64,000 nt of DNA, taken from Meloidogyne chitwoodi (Eukaryota; Nematoda; Chromadorea; Rhabditida; Meloidogynidae). A program made the position numbers and the translations under genes. How positions within the stretch are numbered: position 1 is the first letter of the stretch; each line of letters opens with the position of its first letter. The notes beneath the pieces were generated by a model that was not told the DNA's origin, made no database searches, and saw nothing but the letters and a program-made list of their open reading frames with translations. Location: assembly GCA_015183035.1 (NCBI GenBank), contig JACZZP010000014.1, positions 2,170,001-2,234,000 of the forward strand. The letters run 5' to 3'. Of this stretch, positions 41,329 through 55,828 are shown one piece after another.

Positions 41329-42953
41329 TTTTTTTTTATTATTTTAAAAAATTAGTGGATTGAAAAAAAAAATTAAAAAGTAGAATAGATTTTTTGGTGT
41401 AAAAAAAAAATTAAATGAACACACAAAATGATTAGGTCAAATTATGCCAGATGGCTCTCTCTTTCTCTTAAAAGTATGTGATGCTGTCAATATATCGCTC
41501 CTTTTAATTGTTAAAAAAAGAAAAAAATCACGACAAAGCTTGTGAAAAAATTTTTCTTTTTTCTAATGGTTTGAAAGGAGAGAGCACCTGGATTTTTTTA
41601 AAACTTTTTTTTTTTTTAAAACAAGTCAATCGACAAATATTTAAAAAAATATTTGAGAGATTTTAATGCTTTTCTCTCTCGCCATTTTTCATTTTTATCT
41701 CTCTCTATTTTATAATAAGAAAAATAACTCTTTTCTCTCTCAAGAGTAAAAAAAACTTATCCCAACATGATACGATTAAAATAAACTTTTCTGTTGTTTT
41801 ATTTTTAAGCTTTTGCTGCAATTTACGCCCACTCTTTTCTTCTTCTTTCCTCAATCTCATCGTGCACCAGGTGATCCAAAAAAAAAAAACTTTAGCTACT
41901 AAATCAATAAATTTATTTAAAACGAGAGGAATGATTTTGGGGAAAAAATGTGCTTAAGAAGAGAACAGAAACAAAAAAAATTTTAAACAAGAGTGCCAGT
42001 TGTATTTAAAAAAATATTATTTGAACGTTCGCCATCAGAATTATAAAGAAGAAGACGAAAAAAATTCTCATCAAACTAATGAAAAAATAACAGCTGACCT
42101 TTCTCTTCTGTTTTTGCCATAAAATTTGATCAATTGATTCATGGATTTTTTAACGGTTGGTACCAAAAAAAAAGTTAAAAAAGTTCTCTGTTCAAAATTG
42201 CGGTCAAAGTCCTACGACTAATTTTAAAAAAGTTTTTTTTTTATTTTAAAAATGGGGAATGTGAAAAGTTCAAAGGATATAATTAATGAATACTAGGAAT
42301 TAAAAAAAAAATATATATATATTAAAAAAAAATTAGAAATCTTTTTTTTATCAAAGAGAATTTTTCTAAATAAAGATTTTGACAAATTAAAAGTACAAAA
42401 AAATTAAAAGGGTGACAAAAAGATATTTTAATATAAATCAGGTCAACTAATTCGTGTCCAGACATTTCGTCGACAGAAGTTGTATGACATTTCGTCCCAA
42501 CGGCAAAAAATCGTGGGCTCGTGTAAACGAAATGATGATGTAGATTTTTTTTGCCGTAGAGGCGATATGTCCGTGTAATTTTGTTCGACGAAATGTACAT
42601 GTGAATTTTTTTTTGAGTTAACTGATTTTCGATCTTGTATCAAAAATAAATAAAATACAGAGTTAAAGGATGTCAATAAAGTTTATAATAGAATATTTTA
42701 GATAATTTTCGATTCATAAAAGTATTGCAAAAACACACAAAAGTTATTAAAGAAAAAATTTTAGAGATGAAGAGAAAAAAGTGAATAAATATATACACTA
42801 AAATAAACAATATTTTTTGAACTTACTATAAAATTTAATTTTTTTTTTACCTCGGAAATATAGAAAAGTCTGCGCAAAAATGACAACAACAAAAACATAG
42901 ACAAAAAGGAGGATACAAAACAAAATATATTTATAAAATAATACATTTGATCA
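41329..42953. other. Intergenic spacer upstream of the glutamate-rich gene
   Basis: AT-rich, with CTCTCTC tracts near 41.45-41.75 kb that could belong to the promoter of the minus-strand gene. A MITE-like repeat occupies 42452-42602. No gene is seen. Confidence 0.55.
42452..42602. repeat. MITE-like palindromic repeat, copy 2 (partner at 28495-28640)
   Basis: It opens TCGTGTCCAGACATTTCGTC and ends with GACGAAATGT, with an inner inverted pair around CGGCAAAAAATCGTGGGCTC. The order of words is the same as in copy 1. Open frames across it are by-products of the repeat and not genes. Confidence 0.75.
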
Positions 42954-44150
42954 TCATTTTGCTTTTCTTTCAAGAATTTCTAGTCTTCCCAAGTTGTTAA
43001 TTAAATTTGTACTATTTGTAGCGGTTGGAAGCCCTAAATAAGGTGATCTACTATCTTCTGCGCTGCTACCATCTCCTACAAAGAATGCCGAAAAAGCAAA
43101 AAGAAGGAAAACAATACCACCAATTAGAGTTACTACAAAAAGAAAAGAATAAAAAATAATTTTAAAAAAATTAAAAAAAACCTGTTCTAACAGATATCCG
43201 TTGTGCTAATAATCGTCCACCAAGTACAGCAATCCCCGTACAAATTATATGACCAAGAATTCCACCAAGGATTACACCTTTAAAATGATTAGAAGATAAT
43301 TTTAAGAGGAAAAAGGAAGAATATTAAAAAAAACAAACCTACAACATCCTCTCGCGCCCCTAAAATGATTGTTGTTAACTGAGAACGATCACCCTACAAA
43401 ATAATAAAAAGTTGAAAAAAAAACTTTTGAAGAAAAATATATAATTAATTAAACTAACCCATTCGGCAAGAAAGGTTAGTATAAAAGCTTTTACAAAAAG
43501 AGTAGAAATAAATGAAATAATACGCCACATTGAAGAACTAAATAAAAAAGAGTCAATTTTGAGGATTATTTTGGCACAATTTTTTACCTTTGATTTTTAT
43601 CATTCCTTCCCATTTCCAATGAAGAATATTTTGTTGACTCCATGTCCAATTCTTTCCTTTGAATTTCTGCTTGAGCTTCCTCTTGTACCTTTAAAATTTT
43701 AAAACTTAGAAATTTTCAATTTAATATAAAGCTCTCTTAAAAAATTCACTAAATTTCCCCCAAAAAAAAACTAACTAACTTCTTTACTTTCAGCAGCAGA
43801 CATATGCCAAGCTTCATAAAGCATTTTTAACCCAAAAAGAGCAAAAAGAGCTGTAGACATGTAGAATGTAAGCCAATAAGGAATTAATTGTGCAAACCAT
43901 CCAAGACAAGCCGATAAAACAGTCATAAGAGCAAGTGCAGTAATTGCTCCAGAAAAAACTGTTAACCTCGAATGACGCATTGCCAAAATCTAAAAAGAAT
44001 TGAAAATACTCTTTAAAAATTTAAGAACTAAAAAAAACAAACCGCAGCAATAAACCATGTTTTATCTCCAAGTTCTGATACCACTATGACTGATAAAGAT
44101 GCAATAAATCCATGGTAAAATCCAAGATTGTTTGAAGGGGAATAATTCAT
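42954..44150 (-). CDS. TMEM165/GDT1-family Golgi cation transporter
   Basis: GDT1 proteins move Mn2+/Ca2+ (and protons) across Golgi or related membranes and support glycosylation. Two family signatures are intact: SELGDKTWFIAA near residue 25 in the first half and AEWGDRSQLTTIILGA in the second, each of the form E-x-G-D-[KR]-[ST] in a membrane helix. About six membrane segments are visible (for example LTVFSGAITALALMTVLSA and VILGGILGHIICTGIAVLGG), with a charged cytosolic loop (AESKEVQEEAQAEIQRKELD) between the halves. It begins MNYSPSNNLGFYHGF and so lacks the long N-terminal extension of the human protein. It is divergent from the PP2C gene, with about 370 bp between starts; ALG1 lies on the other side of that gene. 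Confidence 0.92.
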
Positions 44151-44250
44151 ATAAATTTATTATTTTAAAATAAAAACTGTTAACTACTTTAAAAACAACA
44201 ATCCAAGTCAATAAAAATAAAATAGTCGCTCAAATAAAAAATATTGCTGG

Positions 44251-44336
44251 GCGCAGAATCTATTCGCAGCAATTCACAGCTATTCGCAGACTATTCGCAT
44301 AAATTCGCAGCACTAAATTTCGCAGAACTAGACGCA
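44251..44336. repeat. Short tandem array of ATTCGCAG words
   Basis: About six imperfect copies of an ATTCGCAG or ATTCACAG word follow each other at roughly 10-14-base spacing. The array lies in the spacer between the divergent TMEM165-like and PP2C genes, so it is inside their shared upstream region. It may be a degenerate minisatellite or a cluster of protein-binding sites. Confidence 0.6.
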
Positions 44337-44517
44337 AAAAATCTAAGCTTGTAAATACAACATATCAGACAGTTAGAGAAATTATATATTTTAATCAAAT
44401 TTGAGGAATTCATGTGATTGACATTTTTCGGGATAGAAAATTCACACAATTTGTACTTTTTTATGCAACACTGGAATTGCTTATTATTTTATTCTGATTT
44501 TCTGAAATTTTTCATTA

Positions 44518-46413
44518 ATGGGCCAAACATTAAGTGAACCAATAACATTGAAAAGTACAGCTTCCTGCTCAAATGATTTGTATAATATAGGTTATTTTAT
44601 TATTTTAAACATAAACAAAAATTTTTTTTTTAAGGTTCATCATCTATGCAAGGATGGAGAATTAGTTTTGTGAATGCATATAAAATTGGTATATAAATTT
44701 TTATTAATTTAAGATATGGAGGATGCTCATGTTCATCTTCTTAAATTAGACAATGATCCATCGGCAGCTTATTTTGCCGTTAGCGACATTTAATATATTC
44801 AAATCTAATTTTGAACTTAAAAAAAGGTGTTTGATGGTCATGGTGGTTCTCACGTTGCCAAGCTTGCTAGTCGATATCTTCACAAACAAATTACTCAAAC
44901 GGAAGCATATCGTAAATTAATCTTTAATAAAATTTGAAAAAATTTCTTTTTCCAGTTCAGGGGAGAGTTGCTGATGCATTAATTGATGGTTTTCTAGAAT
45001 TTGATGAGAAAATGCTTGAGGACGATGGATTAAAAGATGTTTCTGGAAGTAAGATTCGTTTGTTTTTTATAATATTAAATTTGAATTTAAGGCACGGCAG
45101 TTGTTGTTCTTGTAAAGGATAATTGTATATATTGTGGTAATTTATTTTTAAACTTTCTAGTAATTAAAGAAACTTTTAAAGCAAATGCTGGTGATTCTCG
45201 TGCTGTGGTCTCTGTTGCAGGCAATGCAGTTAATTTGAGTACAGGTAAAAAATTTTTTTTATAAAATGTAAAGAATTAGTTCAAATTTAGATCATAAGCC
45301 ATGTATGTTTGTTTATTGTTATTGAAGGTAAAAAGTAATATATCACACATATTTAAGCAAATGAAGAAGAAAGTAGACGAATATTTGCTGCTGGGGGATG
45401 GGTATTTTTTACTATAATTTACAAAATATTGTTTTTTAATATTTATTTATTTAGGTTGAATTCAATCGAGTTAATGGAAATTTGGCTTTATCAAGAGCAT
45501 TGGGTGATTTTGCCTTTAAAACAAATAAGGATCTTTCTGCAAGAGAACAAGTTGTGACAGGTTTATATTTTTTTTTAATGTTGTTCGATAATTTTCTTTA
45601 TTAATATTAAAGCATGTCCTGAAGTAGAAATTTGTACATTAACTGATGAGCATGAATTTATAATTTTGGCCTGTGATGGAATTTGGGATGTAATGAGCAG
45701 CCAAGAAGTTATTGATTTTTGTAGAAAACGTCTTGCCTATGTGTCTTCTTCTTCGCCAGATCTCGTATGTTTGTTTAAGATATCCCAAATTTTTGGTTTA
45801 AGATATGTGAGCAACTTATTGATAATTGTTTGGCCACTGATTGTGATTTAAACGGACTTGGCTGCGATAATATGACCGTAATACTTATCTGCTTACTACA
45901 AGTATTTTATTTAATTTTATAATTTTTTTTATTGTTTTTTATTTTTTTAGGGGCGATCACAAGAAGAATATTTTCAACATCTTCAAAAAATTGTGCCAAA
46001 AACAGGTTATATTTTTTAAACAAAATTTTTTTATTTAAATTGAAAGTTTTTATTAGGTGCTACAACTGAAGAGATATTTTCCACACCAAGTCATTCTCCA
46101 CCTGTAGGAGTAGTTAAAGAAACTGTTGGCGATGTAGTAATTGAGGCAATAAATGAAATTGATAATATTTTTGGACAGGATGGCGGTATATTAAATGAAA
46201 TTAGTAATATTTTGACTGTTAATTATAAAAATGTTATTATAACAAAAATTTTAATAGATGATTTAATGTTCTCTGAGTGGCAGAATTCAGTTGAGGAAAA
46301 AGCAAACGAACCTCCTGCAGAAAATGCAACTCCAGAAGAGGTAAGAAATTATAAAATTTCAATAAAATAGGATTTTATAGGGGAAAATTCTTGAGGATAA
46401 GAGCGACGAATGA
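44518..46413 (+). CDS. PP2C-type protein phosphatase, PPM-2-like
   Basis: This is a Mn/Mg-dependent serine/threonine phosphatase. The start [17 protein letters not shown] carries an N-myristoylation-type Gly2. The core follows: [43 protein letters not shown], the segment [40 protein letters not shown] and [11 protein letters not shown]. All expected metal-coordinating Asp residues are present. The N terminus and the [20 protein letters not shown] segment closely match nematode PPM-2. A tail of roughly 110 residues rich in Glu, Ile and Asn follows the domain. The last intron (46341-46380) can be spliced to end [10 protein letters not shown] with a TGA at 46411-46413; without splicing the frame stops at 46370. 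Confidence 0.9.
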
Positions 46414-46691
46414 ATTAATAAAAAATTTTTTTAATAACTTTTGTATATTTCTAAATTTTTATATCATATTGTCCCCTAAGCCCTTATAACGCTAGTAATC
46501 ACAATGGAGATGCTAACATTTAAAAAAAAAATTTTTTTATTAGTATAAGTACAACAAATAAGGTATTATTTTTATGAAAAACCTCTAAAAGTCTATAAAT
46601 TTCTGACTAGCATTTCTTCCGATTCTTTTTTTGATTTACAAATGATAAAGCTATTCATCTTTTAGTAATGGCCAAGCAACTTCTTTAAAAG

Positions 46692-48481
46692 TTATACAAA
46701 GATTAAAAATTTTAAAAAGTTAAGCCACAGACCTTCCCAATTTTCCTCCCAGCATATAAAATTTTTCGATACATTGTCACGCAATTCCTTGAGTATCTGA
46801 AATTTTTTTTTTAAAGAATTATGTAAAAAACACAAACCTGATTCATTGGAAATTTTTCTGAAACTCTTATTATTGCTTGTTCCAAGTCCTTATCCGTGTC
46901 AAAAAGTATTCCATTTACTTGATCATTAACTAATTCAGAAATTGCAGGAAAACGTTTAGCCAAAACTGGTATTTTTGATCCAAACATGTCAACAACCTGT
47001 TTTTTTAGTTAATAAAATAATCAATTTTAAATAAAATAAGAATACTTTCATAGGTAAATCAAATCCCGATGTTGATGTATGCAAACATACGCCAATGTCA
47101 GAGCAAGATAAAATCTTATCTTTTAATATTTTACAGTTATTTTCCAAATTATTACCTTGGGATAATCTTCAGCTTCCAGCCACTCAGTCAAAATAAAAAC
47201 GTTTTGCCAATTTATGGCACTTATCCTTTCCAAATAAAATTCTTTCTGTGGTCCTTTACCAGTTATTATAACAAAAAGTTTTGGTAATAAACGACTTTTA
47301 TTTGTTTGAGAATATTCATCGTAATTACGTAAGGCTGTAAGTAAAATCGAAAAATCCTCGTCTGGTGTCCAACTTAAATTATTTTTATTTTAATACCTTA
47401 ATGATTTAAGCTATTTGCCTAGTGGTCGAAATAATTATCAGTGGGCGATCCTCTCTTAAGACAAATTCTCCTCCCTCGGGATGTTGGCAAAAGAACAAAT
47501 CTTAAAATTTAATTTTAAATTTTGAATATAGGTTTACTAACTTTGTATTTTTATTCCTTTTTTATCCACAAATCTTTTAAAAAATACACATTTTTCTAAT
47601 TCTTCAAATGGTCTGAAAATTGATAAAAATTTAAGAATAAAAATTAGAAAAAAACCTGAAAAACCAACTTGGGGGTCTGTCATACAAGACAGTCGCATTT
47701 ATTTTCCATCGTTTAAGTAAATCATTTTTCATCGCATTCGAAACACAAAAGTTGTAGTCAGATAATCTTCCAAATAATCCTTCAAGTAAAGCAAGTAGTT
47801 GAGATAAACTTTAAAAAACAAAACTTAATTTTGCAAATATTAAAGAGTAAATATAACCTGTTTTTGCCAAACATTGAAAAAGTATAATTATGCCAGTCGA
47901 TGACAAATAATATTCGTTTGATTTTGGCAATCTTAAGAAAAAGTTTTTTTAATAATAGTAAGAAAAAACATACAATATAGCAAACAAAAATTGTTGGAAT
48001 TCCTGGAGGATTTTGAAGAATAAGTATATCATTTTTATTCTTCGCAGAATTATTACAATTTCTTAATAAAACAATACCAAGAATGAAGAATATCCAAATG
48101 AATTTAAAAGGCAATAACAAAGTACGTAGAATTTGATTATTATTTGATAAAAATGAAGGAGGCTGCGAAATTGGAGTTATTCTGAAACAACATAAAATCA
48201 AATTAATTGTTATTTTACCTGATATTTTCATGAAAACTGATTTTTGGATGAGGTTTTGAATTTAAATAACCGACAATATTAACTTTTAAGCCATGTAAAG
48301 CAAGTGAGTAAGCATGATTGCATGTACGTGGACTATGTCCAATATCACCGATTACTACAATTGTTGCATGTCTCATATTCATATAAATCTGATAAAAAAC
48401 TAAAAAAGATAGTAATTTAATTGATGATTTAAAATATTTAAAATCAGTTGGCAATCTGAAATTAGATTTTCTTCTTGACAT
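46692..48481 (-). CDS. ALG1 beta-1,4-mannosyltransferase (GT33)
   Basis: It adds the first mannose to dolichyl-PP-chitobiose on the cytosolic face of the ER. The protein starts [14 protein letters not shown]. It has the nucleotide-binding entry region [21 protein letters not shown], a membrane-associated segment ([17 protein letters not shown]), the family stretch [45 protein letters not shown] and the C-terminal signature [20 protein letters not shown] with [11 protein letters not shown]. The order and wording match ALG1. One intron (47373-47418) uses a GC donor. The C terminus after NWEGLWLNF is short and ends with a TAA at 46692-46694. The start codon lies about 95 bp from the left end of the transposon. 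Confidence 0.92.
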
Positions 48482-48576
48482 TTTAAGTTTAGATGAAATG
48501 AAAAGTTTTTTTCATATGGCATTTTGTGTTATGACGATTTATTGTTTGGTCAATATTATAAAAATTGTTTTTTGCT

Positions 48577-51411
48577 CACGGCGGGTTAAACGGGAAATTG
48601 GGGTATGCGAAAATAGCGTTGTAAAACCATAGAGACATTATACACAACGCGCGTTCATTTTAAATAATGTCGGTTCATCGCAGCTGGCATCTCGCCTGGC
48701 AGTTTCAACACAAAAAAGCCAAATTTGAATGCCCCAACAGCGAGATCATTAATAATTTATTTATTTTAATCTAAAATAACGAAAGAAATATTAAAATAAA
48801 ATCAATAAATTTTTTTCATCGTTCCTCTATCATTAAGTCTATTAAGGAGAGTCTGATGTTGAGCTAGCTTTTCTGTTGTTCTATCTACATCGCCGGTGTT
48901 GCAATATTGAACAGCCTAAAGTAGTAAACAGTCAAAATTTGAAAATTAAAACTTACAAGATGATTATAAAGCGAATGCAAATGTTCAATCCCTTGTTCGG
49001 ATATCCAGCTCCACCAACCGTTTTTTTCAGCAAATTCAGTTGCGTGAGCACAAAGCATATGAAGCTTTGGTGTGGGTTTGAAAATTTTCAATTGACCAGA
49101 GGCGAGACGTGCACGAAAATTTAAGTTCTCAAATCTTGCACGAAGTTCCTAAATTTTATTTTTGAATCTAAACATAAAAAATAAACCTGTATATCATTAT
49201 AGAGATTTTTTGTTGCCTTTTTAAGATTCTCGACTTCGTTTTGGTCTAGAAATGAGGCGTCTGCCAATCTATAAATCTCAGCCATTGTTTCCAACATTCT
49301 ACAAAGAATAACAGAAGATTGAGTTGGTGGAAGTATTGTTTTGAGTTCTTCTCTTGTTTGTCCCGTAATAAGACGATGGAGTGCAGTACCTAAAAAATTC
49401 TCTAAATATATTAAAAAAATTAAAAACCAGTAAAGTTTTTTTTTCGAGGATCCATTTTGGCATGAGCATTGTTTAAAATCTTTTCAATTGATCTTCCAGA
49501 ATGTTGACAGTAATCATTAATTGCATCAATTATTCGTTGAGATATTCCTTGTAGCAGATGGAAGCTTGGAGGAATAATTTGAGATGCAGGAATAGATAAA
49601 AGCGGTGGTCCAAACATTGAATAATTGTCCATTGTATGGGTAGTTAATATTCTTTCTTCACAGCATTTTATACCAAGTTGCTCCTTGACAACTAAACATT
49701 TAGTACAAGGGAAATTGGAACTTGCACCTCTATGACCTATGAAAGCACTTGTGAACTTGAGATCGGCACAGATGAATCTTAATTTTAAATTTAATTTTTA
49801 TTATATCTTACTCAAACAATTTTATATCAAGTGTAATCTCTTCTTCATCTCGTGTAAATGTTATATTTTGCATAAGATTTAATTGTTGAAGTACTGGACC
49901 AAGTTTGACTTCCAAGTTCTCTCTATTATCATCGCCATCATAAATTGCTAACAAAGAAAGGTTGAATGGGCTGTTGGGTCTCTCCACATTTCCAATTACC
50001 ATGCAGAATTTTGTTGATCTTCCGCCTTTATCTCCAGTTACGATTAACATGATTTTATCGTGAAAATTTTCATTAATTTTAAGTTGCCCTAAGATTAGGG
50101 GTTAAAAGTTTTAAAAACTCAAGCATACCAAATTTTGATAAAATTGTAAGCCTTGAAGAGAGAACTTGCGCAACATTCATGCAAACATAAGAATTATTCA
50201 CCCACTTCCATTCCACTCCTTTAGACCATTCTTTTTTTAATTTTTTGACTTGAGTTGTTGGAGCTAATCTGTCGTGTCCAAATTCTCGTAAACAATGTTT
50301 AAATTTTTCGCGCTGTTTTGCTGTTAGCGCAGAAGCAAGATAAGAGGCAAGATCATTCTCCGCTGAAATTCTCCATTCAGAAGGGGAGAGATGCTTTTCA
50401 ACTCTTAATATGAGTTGACTAGAACTTAAGCCTTCTGGTGTTGCTTAAATTTAAATTAAAAAATCAAATAATTAAAAATCATACTTGGACGAGTATTTCT
50501 AATTTCATTAGAAATCCTCTTTGCTATCTGATTCGACCGTCTTGAAGTTAAATTTTCCAATGGTTGTAGTGGTTTTTTGTTGCAATAGTTTTTCGATTTT
50601 TCGTCTAAATTTGTTGTTTAAAAACGTTCATATACCTAATCTACGTTGTTCATTTGGAGATGAATTATCTGATTGAAGAAATTCAGGATAAGTTTGTGTT
50701 TCCTTGCTTCTCTGATTCGTTATAGTCTGAATAGCCACATTTTTTCCTTTACTTTCTGTTTGTGTACCAACAGATCTCAATTGAGGAAATGTTTGTGTCT
50801 GAGTACAAACACTTTTCATTCGAGGAAGTGTTTGCGTCCTGATTGATTTCATTTGAGGGATTGTCTGAATACCAACATCCTTGGTTTTGCTACAAGTTTC
50901 ACTGGAACTTTCTTCAGAACATGTTTGAACTAAATTAAAATTAAAAGATTATAAAAAACCAAAAAAACCTCTTGATCCTTTGTTCTGTTTACTTGCTTCC
51001 ATTCTATATTTATTTGCTTTAGATAATTTTGAAACATTTTTTTGTTGTTTCTCTTGTTGTTTGATCCATCGGATATTAATAGCGTCGAGTTTTCGCTTAG
51101 AAAATGATCTAGTTTTCATCTAAACTTAAAGAAATTCATTGTGTATTAACTTTTGTAAAAGTGTATAAAAATAAACAAAAATTTTTTATTAGAATCTTAA
51201 AACAATAATCTATGAAATTGTAGAGCGGATTTTAAATAGTAAGAAAAGTTTTCGAAATATAGGGTTTCAAAAGTCAAAACCTCAAAACGGAAACGAGAGT
51301 AATGTTTAAAATGAGAGATTAAATAAATGAAAGAGAGGAAAAATGAGAGAGTGTGGTAAGAAATTTCCAATTGAAAGCGAGACGGTTAGATTTCCCATTT
51401 AACCCGCCGTG
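48577..51411. mobile_element. DNA transposon with terminal inverted repeats and its own transposase-like gene
   Basis: The left end reads CACGGCGGGTTAAACGGGAA and the right end is the reverse complement of the same sequence with C changed to T at position 15; 21 of the first 22 positions match. Immediately outside are TTTTGCT (48570-48576) and ATTTGCT (51412-51418), a probable 7-bp target duplication with one mismatch. The 2835-bp interior holds one multi-exon gene on the minus strand (48802-51119) with no broken frame. The superfamily is not settled: ends beginning CAC recall Transib/RAG elements, but those make 5-bp duplications. The insertion lies between the divergent ALG1 and JmjC genes. 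Confidence 0.82.
48802..51119 (-). CDS. Putative DDE-like transposase of the TIR element
   Basis: The protein starts MKTRSFSKRKLDAINIRW (basic), then has a disordered segment with an array of TQT/IQT motifs (about residues 69-130, including SIRTQT, SVGTQT and SKETQT). The central part (EWRISAENDLASYLAS, TAKQREKFKHCLREF) is helical. The probable catalytic core begins with MLIVTGDKGGRSTKFCMVI (first Asp), continues with ICADLKFTSAFIGHRGASSN and NFPCTKC (second Asp plus a C-x2-C pair), and ends with WWSWISEQGIEHLHSLYNHL (probable Glu). I infer catalysis from these landmarks and from the flanking inverted repeats; I did not match the family by alignment. Introns are short with canonical GT-AG ends, and the frame is open throughout, which suggests recent activity. 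Confidence 0.72.
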
Positions 51412-51527
51412 ATTTGCTGTCTTCATTGAACTAAAAATTTTGAGGGCGATTGATTTGATTGTTTGCTTCGTTATTTTATCAGTTTTAAAGCGTGTTGCTT
51501 AATTAATTAAATGTTTTTAGATTAAAA

Positions 51528-55491
<3,964 letters not shown>

Positions 55492-55828
55492 AATTTGAGT
55501 CAAAGAAATAAACACAAGACTGCGATACAACAACTTTATACCTAGTAGTATATATTTTTTAAAGTATTAGTGAAATATAAATGATTCTTTTTTTTTCAGT
55601 TTACAAAGTTTTTACGACCAATCTCACCTTCCTATTTTATTATTATTTTAATTTTTTTAATATATATTATGTCACCTTTTTATAATAAAAATTATTACAA
55701 TTTTATTTTTTTTATAATTTTGTTAATTTATAAACAACTTGAATTATCTATTTATTAAATTTTTTAAAAAAAAAAGCTCATTAAACAAGGTTAATCTTTC
55801 CAAATTAGGCTCATATTGATTTATTACT

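Noticed and set aside
42322..42676. Minus-strand frames of 77-92 residues near 42.5 kb
   Set aside because: They run across the MITE-like repeat and have no exon or homology support.
48577..51411. Terminal repeats read as a shared promoter motif (E2F-like GGCGGG...GGGAAA) instead of transposon ends
   Set aside because: The two copies are in the right orientation for a promoter element, but the matching 7-bp flanks and the enclosed transposase-like gene fit a transposon better. Motif use by the neighbours remains possible.
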